Source of the DNA: a virus
Reading direction: 5' to 3' (one strand)
DNA length: 35,905 nt
IMG/VR virus record: IMGVR_UViG_3300042868_002399
Location: 1 to 35,905 of that record
Part shown: in pieces, positions 32,196-35,905 of the stretch
Layout of the letters: each line of letters begins with the position of its first letter
Position numbering within the stretch: position 1 is the stretch's first letter
Made by a program: the position numbers and the translations under genes
Notes under the pieces: generated by a model
The model's database searches: none
Seen by the model: the letters and a program-made list of their open reading frames with translations, nothing else
Told to the model about the DNA's origin: nothing

Positions 32196-32416
32196 CACAC
32201 TTTATAGGATTTAACCCAATGATTTGCCCTTATTGTTTGCGTGACGATGATGTTGCGTACAAGACTGTTACAAAAGAAACAAGAAACTTTTTAGACGATG
32301 ATGATGAACCGATTGTTGAACGCAGGCATCAATGCCCATGTTGCAATCAGTCATTCTTTACTATTGAACAATTTAGCCGTGAACCTGAAGTATTGCGAGA
32401 TAGAAAACAGATATAA
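32192..32416 (+). CDS. Zinc-ribbon protein, NrdR-like N-terminal type
   Basis: 74 aa. Two zinc knuckles: CPYC (C12, C15) and CPCC (C48, C51). The second lies in RRHQCPCCNQSFFTIEQF, which resembles the RRR..C..C..RFTT.E of the ribonucleotide reductase repressor NrdR, but the ATP-cone domain is absent. It could be a small transcription or nucleic-acid-binding factor. It is coupled to the membrane gene by ATGA and lies before the YdaS-like regulator. Confidence 0.65.
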   Translation: MTHFIGFNPMICPYCLRDDDVAYKTVTKETRNFLDDDDEPIVERRHQCPCCNQSFFTIEQFSREPEVLRDRKQI

Positions 32417-32448
32417 TTATTTACACAAGACTGATACAATTAAACACA
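32412..32448 (+). promoter_or_regulatory. Possible promoter before YdaS-like gene
   Basis: TATAAT (32412-32417) and, further on, GATACAAT plus TTAAACACA (32433-32448), the latter shared with 18155-18172. No ideal -35 box is at the expected distance. This is a plausible start of a regulated transcript, with limited support. Confidence 0.35.
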
Positions 32449-32468
32449 TTACATAACAGGAATTAAAC

Positions 32469-32687
32469 ATGGAAAATAAAACAGATATTTTTGAATTGCT
32501 AACCGTTGAATTTGGTACGCTAAAGGCGTTGGCTGAAAAGATGGGCGTTACATACAATTGTGTGTATATGTGGAAAGCAAGGGGCAGACAGATACCCCTA
32601 AAAAATCTTTCAAAGATTGAACAGTTATCTGATGGCAGGATTACCCGTCAAATGATGCGACCTGACAAATTTAACGCCATTGCCTAA
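32469..32687 (+). CDS. YdaS/Cro-like helix-turn-helix regulator
   Basis: 72 aa. FGTLKALAEKMGVTYNCVYMWKARGR (residues 15-40) is a clear Cro/YdaS helix-turn-helix, and IPLKNLSKIEQLSDGRITRQMMRPD matches the IP...c..IE.l..G.vt...LRPD ending of YdaS proteins. It would bind DNA as a dimer and control early genes. Only this single Cro-like protein is present; no CI partner is seen. AGGAA precedes the ATG (spacing about 8). Confidence 0.82.
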   Translation: MENKTDIFELLTVEFGTLKALAEKMGVTYNCVYMWKARGRQIPLKNLSKIEQLSDGRITRQMMRPDKFNAIA

Positions 32688-32796
32688 TTAAAAGTTTTAA
32701 AGCTATGGGGTATGGATAGGGTAGCACCCGAAAAGTTTGCTTAGTCACCAAGCCTGCCTTGCCCCACCCTAATGTGACCCTTTGACCAAGGAAAAT
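32688..32796. other. Non-coding interval before the replication gene
   Basis: No gene is seen. GGGGTATGGATAGGGT (near 32706-32721) and GCCCCACCCTA (near 32761-32771) can pair over a distance, and the short block CACCCGAAAAG lies between. This GC-rich, structured interval lies between the Cro-like gene and the DUF1376 gene, the place of origin or operator sequences in related phages. No iterons are evident. Confidence 0.4.
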
Positions 32797-33540
32797 ATGA
32801 ATTTTTACCCATTCCATATTGGTGACTATATAAGTCACACAAGCCATTTGACTGATGCTGAAGATTTGGCATACAGACGAATGATTGATTTATATTATCA
32901 ATCTGAACAGCCGTTCAACGACAGTTCAACGGTAGCAAGACGAATTAGAACAACCGTTGAAGTTGTTGAAATAGTGTTGCATGAATTCTTTACTTTTGAA
33001 GATGATAATTGTTGGCATAACAAGCGAATTGATGAAGAAATATCAAAGTACCATGACCGTTTGAATCAAGCTAGTAAAGCAGGAAAGGCAAGTGCTGAAG
33101 CACGGTTCAACAAGCGTTCAACATCCGTTCAACCAACCAAGAACCAAGAACCAAGAACCAAGAACCAAATAAATACACCTGAAGGTGTTTCTGAATCTTT
33201 GTTTAAAGATTTTTTAGAAGTACGAAAGACTAAGAAAGCCAAGTGGACAGAAACAGCACTTAAAGGTTTACAGCGTGAAGCAGGTAAAGCCAATATGACC
33301 TTAGAACAGGTTATGCAAATGTGTTGTGAACGGGGTTGGGCAGGGTTTAAAGCTGAATGGGCAGAAACTGCAAAAGCAGGCATGAATAAAGATTTGCCAT
33401 TGGTAACGCCTGAACAGATAGAACACGCATATAAGGTTGAATGTGGGGCTGACCCTACAAAAGCAAGATTTAACAATTACAACGATATGCGTAAATTTAT
33501 TCAAGATTTTAGGGATAAATCAAAACGGGCATTGCAGTAA
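32797..33540 (+). CDS. Replication protein, DUF1376 family
   Basis: 247 aa from ATG 32797 (AAGGA 4-5 nt upstream). The N-terminal 95 residues are the DUF1376 winged-helix-like domain: FYPFHIGDYISHTSHLTDAEDLAYRRMIDLYY and the trailing KYHDRLNQASKAGKASAEARFN. A low-complexity hinge (KNQEPRTKNQ) leads to a C-terminal domain with TALKGLQREAGKANM and GWAGFKAEW, like DNA replication initiators/primosomal proteins. It is thought to load replication at the phage origin. No helicase loader follows, so host helicase machinery must be used directly. Confidence 0.8.
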   Translation: MNFYPFHIGDYISHTSHLTDAEDLAYRRMIDLYYQSEQPFNDSSTVARRIRTTVEVVEIVLHEFFTFEDDNCWHNKRIDEEISKYHDRLNQASKAGKASAEARFNKRSTSVQPTKNQEPRTKNQINTPEGVSESLFKDFLEVRKTKKAKWTETALKGLQREAGKANMTLEQVMQMCCERGWAGFKAEWAETAKAGMNKDLPLVTPEQIEHAYKVECGADPTKARFNNYNDMRKFIQDFRDKSKRALQ

Positions 33541-33719
33541 TGGATTTGTTAACAGATACTTACAGCGAAAAGTACAGACATGAGTGTGAAATTAGGTATA
33601 TAGCAAGTCAACCTTTAGAAACAAGGCGTAAATTACTAGCATTAATTGGTAATGCAAGGGGTTACGAAGTGCAAAGGCGTATTGAATTGGAGTTAATAGA
33701 ATTATGGAAAAACAAATGA
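33540..33719 (+). CDS. Small conserved phage protein
   Basis: 59 aa: YRHECEIRYIASQ, then ETRRKLLALIGNARG and IELELIELWKNK. The RHECE.R...... RR..L......RG pattern resembles a small phage protein family (DUF7696-like in my memory, not certain) often found next to replication genes. Start and stop are both coupled (TAATG at the 5' end, ATGA at the 3' end). Function unknown. Confidence 0.65.
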   Translation: MDLLTDTYSEKYRHECEIRYIASQPLETRRKLLALIGNARGYEVQRRIELELIELWKNK

Positions 33720-34060
33720 TGGAAAGGTCAATGTCAACGGTTCATCCTAATGAAGCGATTGAATTTATGATTAAAAACAGCCCAAAATATGCTGAAGCCA
33801 AGGCAAACCGCATTTACTTAGAAAATTACCTAAAGGTAGTAAAGGCAACATTAGCCCTTAAATGCAATGAAACAACAATTGCTATGGGTGAACGGTACGC
33901 ATTGGCACACCCTGAATACAAAGTTGTATTGGATGGGTTAAAGGTAGCAGTAGAACAAGAAGAACACCTTAAGTGGTGGTTGGTATCAGCCCAAGCCCGT
34001 GTAGATGTATGGCGTACTGAAGAAGCATCAAACCGTGGAATTGACAGGTCAACAAGATGA
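33716..34060 (+). CDS. Hypothetical helical protein
   Basis: 114 aa when started at ATG 33716, which has GGA 7 nt upstream and an ATGA overlap with the previous stop; ATG 33704 is an alternative. It is helical throughout, with YLENYLKVVKATLALKC and VAVEQEEHLKWWLVSAQARVDVWR. It resembles small phage proteins found next to recombination or nuclease genes. No catalytic motif is seen. Stop overlaps the next start (ATGA). Confidence 0.65.
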   Translation: MMERSMSTVHPNEAIEFMIKNSPKYAEAKANRIYLENYLKVVKATLALKCNETTIAMGERYALAHPEYKVVLDGLKVAVEQEEHLKWWLVSAQARVDVWRTEEASNRGIDRSTR

Positions 34061-34431
34061 CACTTAGAAACACATTGACCGTTTTAACAGATTACCGTGA
34101 TTTAAACGGCATTATTGAAAGCAATCCTAAAGTTGCACCGTCAGACATAGACATGATTTATGAAAGAAATGGGCAGTTTTTAGTTGTTGAATGGAAAAAG
34201 CCAAATGAAGAATTTGGTGGTGGTCAAAAGATTATGTTGAAAGCATTAGCAAAAACATCAAACTTTACAGTTTTAACTGTATGCGGATATTCCGAAGATA
34301 CAAGGTTAACAATATATGATTTTCACCAAATAACCACATTAAACACACTAAAGTATTTAGGTCAAGGCAAGCAAGCGTTTATTAAATACATCCAAGATTG
34401 GTACGCAAAGGCAGATAATGTACAGGAATGA
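34057..34431 (+). CDS. PD-(D/E)XK nuclease-like protein
   Basis: 124 aa. The core pattern SDIDMIYERNGQFLVVEWKKP shows D32 and E45-x-K47, followed by a Gln in GGGQKIMLKAL (Q57), as in small restriction-type and Holliday-junction nucleases. The fold would be beta-beta-beta-alpha. It could resolve recombination intermediates or degrade host DNA. It is coupled to the neighbours (ATGA overlap upstream, 14-nt overlap with the YbcO-like gene downstream). Confidence 0.65.
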   Translation: MTLRNTLTVLTDYRDLNGIIESNPKVAPSDIDMIYERNGQFLVVEWKKPNEEFGGGQKIMLKALAKTSNFTVLTVCGYSEDTRLTIYDFHQITTLNTLKYLGQGKQAFIKYIQDWYAKADNVQE

Positions 34432-34714
34432 AAAATTACTTAAATTAGCCCGTCATAGCCCATGCCAAATATGCGGTATTGAAGATGACACGGTTGTATC
34501 TGCACATAGTAACCAATTAAGGGATGGCAAAGGCAAAGGCATCAAAGCACATGATTACCGCATTGCTTACCTATGCTTTCATTGTCATTACGCATTAGAC
34601 CAAGGCACGGTATTAAATAAAGAAGATAAAAAAGAAATTTGGGATGAAGCCCACCGCAAAACAATTGGGTGGCTATTTGAAAACGGAATGATTGATGTAC
34701 GACCATATAAATAA
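34418..34714 (+). CDS. YbcO-like (DUF1364) nuclease-type zinc protein
   Basis: 98 aa, ATG 34418 with AAAGG 6 nt upstream. Zinc residues are in CQICG (C16, C19) and LCFHCH (C53, C56, H57); VVSAHSNQ (H30) and GKGIKAHDY follow the YbcO pattern (AH.N....GKG.K..D....C..CH...D). In prophages such genes lie with recombination nucleases such as NinB/RusA. It probably is a structure-selective nuclease. Confidence 0.8.
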   Translation: MYRNEKLLKLARHSPCQICGIEDDTVVSAHSNQLRDGKGKGIKAHDYRIAYLCFHCHYALDQGTVLNKEDKKEIWDEAHRKTIGWLFENGMIDVRPYK

Positions 34715-34856
34715 ACCGAATGACCGAACACTAAGAATGTGTGAAATATGCAAAAACAAGAAACCAAGGGAATTAGGCAAATATGTACCGTTTAACAACG
34801 GGCTAAATCAGAAATGGTATTGCCAACAATGTTACGAAAAAAGGAATAGACGATGA
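34695..34856 (+). CDS. Small zinc-finger protein
   Basis: 53 aa with two zinc knuckles, CEIC (C16, C19) and CQQC (C43, C46), in a basic background (KNKKPREL, EKRNRR). It overlaps the YbcO-like gene by 20 nt and the next tiny gene by ATGA; GGA 8 nt before ATG 34695 supports the start. It is too small for an enzyme and is probably a nucleic-acid-binding accessory factor. Confidence 0.6.
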   Translation: MYDHINKPNDRTLRMCEICKNKKPRELGKYVPFNNGLNQKWYCQQCYEKRNRR

Positions 34857-34954
34857 AATCACACAAAATAAAACACTACACAACTGAAGCATTAACGCAT
34901 TTAGGCGTATGGGCATTTGTGGGATATGTTGTGTACCTTGTTTTAACAGCGTAG
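34853..34954 (+). CDS. Tiny membrane protein (33 aa)
   Basis: MKSHKIKHYTTEALTHLG, then VWAFVGYVVYLVLTA: a basic N-terminus and one C-terminal transmembrane helix. Coupled to the zinc-finger gene by ATGA. Low-evidence gene, but frame, overlap and clear TM favour it. Function unknown. Confidence 0.5.
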   Translation: MKSHKIKHYTTEALTHLGVWAFVGYVVYLVLTA

Positions 34955-35031
34955 AATTAACACAGCATTAAGTGGGAGTAGTGATTTAGGGGAAAGCCAA
35001 AAGCAAGTACCCGTTTTTTTAAAGGGCAATC
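34955..35031 (+). promoter_or_regulatory. Leader of the ferritin-like gene with T tract
   Basis: GGGGAAAG (34989-34996), then AGTACCC (35006-35012) and a run of seven T (35014-35020), just before AAAGGG and the ATG at 35032. GGGG and CCC can pair weakly, so this may be an attenuator or weak terminator. The same GGGGAAAG ... AGTACCC order occurs in the leader at 31423-31454. Confidence 0.35.
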
Positions 35032-35394
35032 ATGGAATACACAATTGAAAACTTTGCATCAGGACTATTGCATGGCGTAACAAATGCACACATCCTACAT
35101 TTAAAGGCAGACACATACGCAGTACATAAAGCAATGGGGCATTTTTACAGCGACCTAGGTGACTTAGCAGATAACTACATTGAGGGATACCAAGGCAAGT
35201 ATGGAAAGATTACATCCTATGGTGAACAGTACAACCCACCAACAGGTACAGCATTAGAGTACATGACAGGGTTTATGTCATGGATGGATACATACCGTGA
35301 GTTCTTACCAAAGGACACATACCTAATGAATATAGCTGACGAAATCACACAAACTATTGCAAGCACTATTAACAAATTAGCACATTACAAGTAA
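35032..35394 (+). CDS. Ferritin-like phage protein, DUF5856 family
   Basis: 120 aa, four-helix type. The pattern HILHLKADTYAVHKAMGHFYSDLGDLADNYIEGYQGKYG (about residues 21-59) has the spaced His/Glu/Asp residues of Dps/ferritin-like bundles and matches the phage family I know as DUF5856. Metal binding and DNA or iron protection are inferred, not shown. AAAGGGC precedes the ATG and the stop overlaps the HNH start (TAATG). Confidence 0.7.
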   Translation: MEYTIENFASGLLHGVTNAHILHLKADTYAVHKAMGHFYSDLGDLADNYIEGYQGKYGKITSYGEQYNPPTGTALEYMTGFMSWMDTYREFLPKDTYLMNIADEITQTIASTINKLAHYK

Positions 35395-35846
35395 TGCCTA
35401 CATTACCCACCAATACCAAGTGTTCATCATTAGGGTGTAAGAACCCACGCAGTAAGCTAAACAGCTATTGCGTTGAACATGGTGGGTTAAATAGTATCAA
35501 CACAAAAGAACGCAAAGAATTCACATCCATGTATCAGACTAATCAATGGCGTTCATTGCGACAGGTACAGTTAAGCAAACACCCATTGTGTGAATCATGT
35601 ATGACTATGGGTAAGGTAGTGCAAGCAAACCATGTTGACCATGTATTCCCTTGGGCAAAGATAGGTAAGCAAGCGTTTTATGACAACATATTTCAATCAT
35701 TATGTACACATTGCCATAGCCATAAGTCAGCCCAAGAAAAGCAGGGCATATACAACCATTACAGTACAGGCAAGCAATACACACCTAATGATTACCGTTT
35801 GACTATGAAAGATTCATCATGGGGTACTGCCCCCAATGTGTTGTAA
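35394..35846 (+). CDS. HNH endonuclease (packaging-associated)
   Basis: 150 aa. An N-terminal zinc site (C10, C15, C26, H29) precedes the HNH core: CESC (C66, C69), VDHVFPW (D82, H83), N98 in YDNIFQSLC, and CTHCHSHK (C104, C107, H108). In HK97-type cos phages an HNH protein next to TerS/TerL is needed for cos cleavage. Joining the window ends places this gene about 200 nt upstream of TerS, the expected position. The start is coupled to the ferritin-like gene by TAATG. Confidence 0.9.
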   Translation: MPTLPTNTKCSSLGCKNPRSKLNSYCVEHGGLNSINTKERKEFTSMYQTNQWRSLRQVQLSKHPLCESCMTMGKVVQANHVDHVFPWAKIGKQAFYDNIFQSLCTHCHSHKSAQEKQGIYNHYSTGKQYTPNDYRLTMKDSSWGTAPNVL

Positions 35847-35905
35847 AAACCATACAAAACGCAGAAAAAAGGATAAACTTAAATAAATAAGAGGGTATAG
35901 GAAAG
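35847..35905. other. Right-end non-coding segment
   Basis: AT-rich, purine-rich stretch after the HNH gene with AAAAAAGGATAAAC and AGAGGGTATAGGAAAG. No gene, strong hairpin, or copy of the left-end sequence is seen, so no terminal direct repeat is visible. It probably continues into the left-end 141 nt as the cos region. Confidence 0.4.

Noticed and set aside
1-35905. Prophage or temperate life style
   Set aside because: No integrase, excisionase, attachment site pair, ParA or CI-like repressor is seen; one YdaS/Cro-like protein alone does not prove lysogeny.
1-35905. CRISPR array, insertion sequence, tRNA or rRNA genes
   Set aside because: No spaced direct repeats of array type, no transposase gene and no cloverleaf with the usual TTCGA loop were found on reading both strands.

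Overview
This window reads as an essentially complete genome of a small tailed phage of the siphovirus type, with HK97-like head genes and lambda-like tail genes. Every recognisable gene but one lies on the + strand. The base composition is AT-rich (roughly 40 % GC by eye). I see no tRNA, integrase, CI-type repressor, DNA polymerase or helicase. The Gram-negative style lysis genes and the general look of the small proteins suggest a phage of an aquatic, low-GC proteobacterium, but the host cannot be fixed from the sequence. The last gene (HNH nuclease, ending 35846) and the first gene (small terminase, 142) would be direct neighbours on a circular map, as in HK97-type cos phages, so the window probably starts and ends in or near the packaging site.

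Layout. 1-141: hairpin, palindrome and direct repeats before the terminase (candidate cos region). 142-7077: packaging and head (TerS, TerL, portal, a small overlapping ORF, prohead protease, and two paralogous major capsid proteins). 7092-9876: connector, head closure, tail terminator-like, tail tube and HK97 gp10-like genes. 9880-10703: tail assembly chaperones G and G-T, joined by a -1 frameshift on AAAGGGAAAG, which contains the lambda heptamer GGGAAAG. 10706-17510: tape measure, distal tail/tip proteins, a GNAT acetyltransferase and a J-like tip protein. 17511-22842: fibre and baseplate-type proteins, ending in a large adhesin with two fibronectin-III repeats and a glycine-rich tip. 22855-25805: membrane and lysis block (coiled-coil/TM proteins, two overlapping secreted proteins, 3-TM holin, M15 endolysin).

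25802-27379, minus strand: a flavin-dependent tryptophan-halogenase-like gene, the only reverse gene, with its own candidate promoter. 27450-29836: small unknown genes in repeated cassettes (a recurring promoter box, a conserved ACAAGGAAT-type leader, GC-rich hairpins). 29845-31414: a recombination set of Sak3/DUF1071-type annealing protein, YqaJ exonuclease and a small SSB-like protein with an SSB-type DDIPF tail. 31472-35846: regulators (winged-helix-like and YdaS/Cro-like), small membrane and zinc proteins, a DUF1376 replication protein, nucleases (PD-(D/E)XK-like, YbcO-like), a ferritin-like DUF5856 protein and the HNH packaging nuclease.

The points most worth attention are the phage-borne halogenase, the paired capsid paralogues (only one with the scaffolding domain), the modular promoter/leader cassettes, and an apparent total absence of seven 4-base palindromes (GATC, GGCC, ACGT, TCGA, CCGG, GCGC, CGCG). 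The last point looks like strong restriction-site avoidance.
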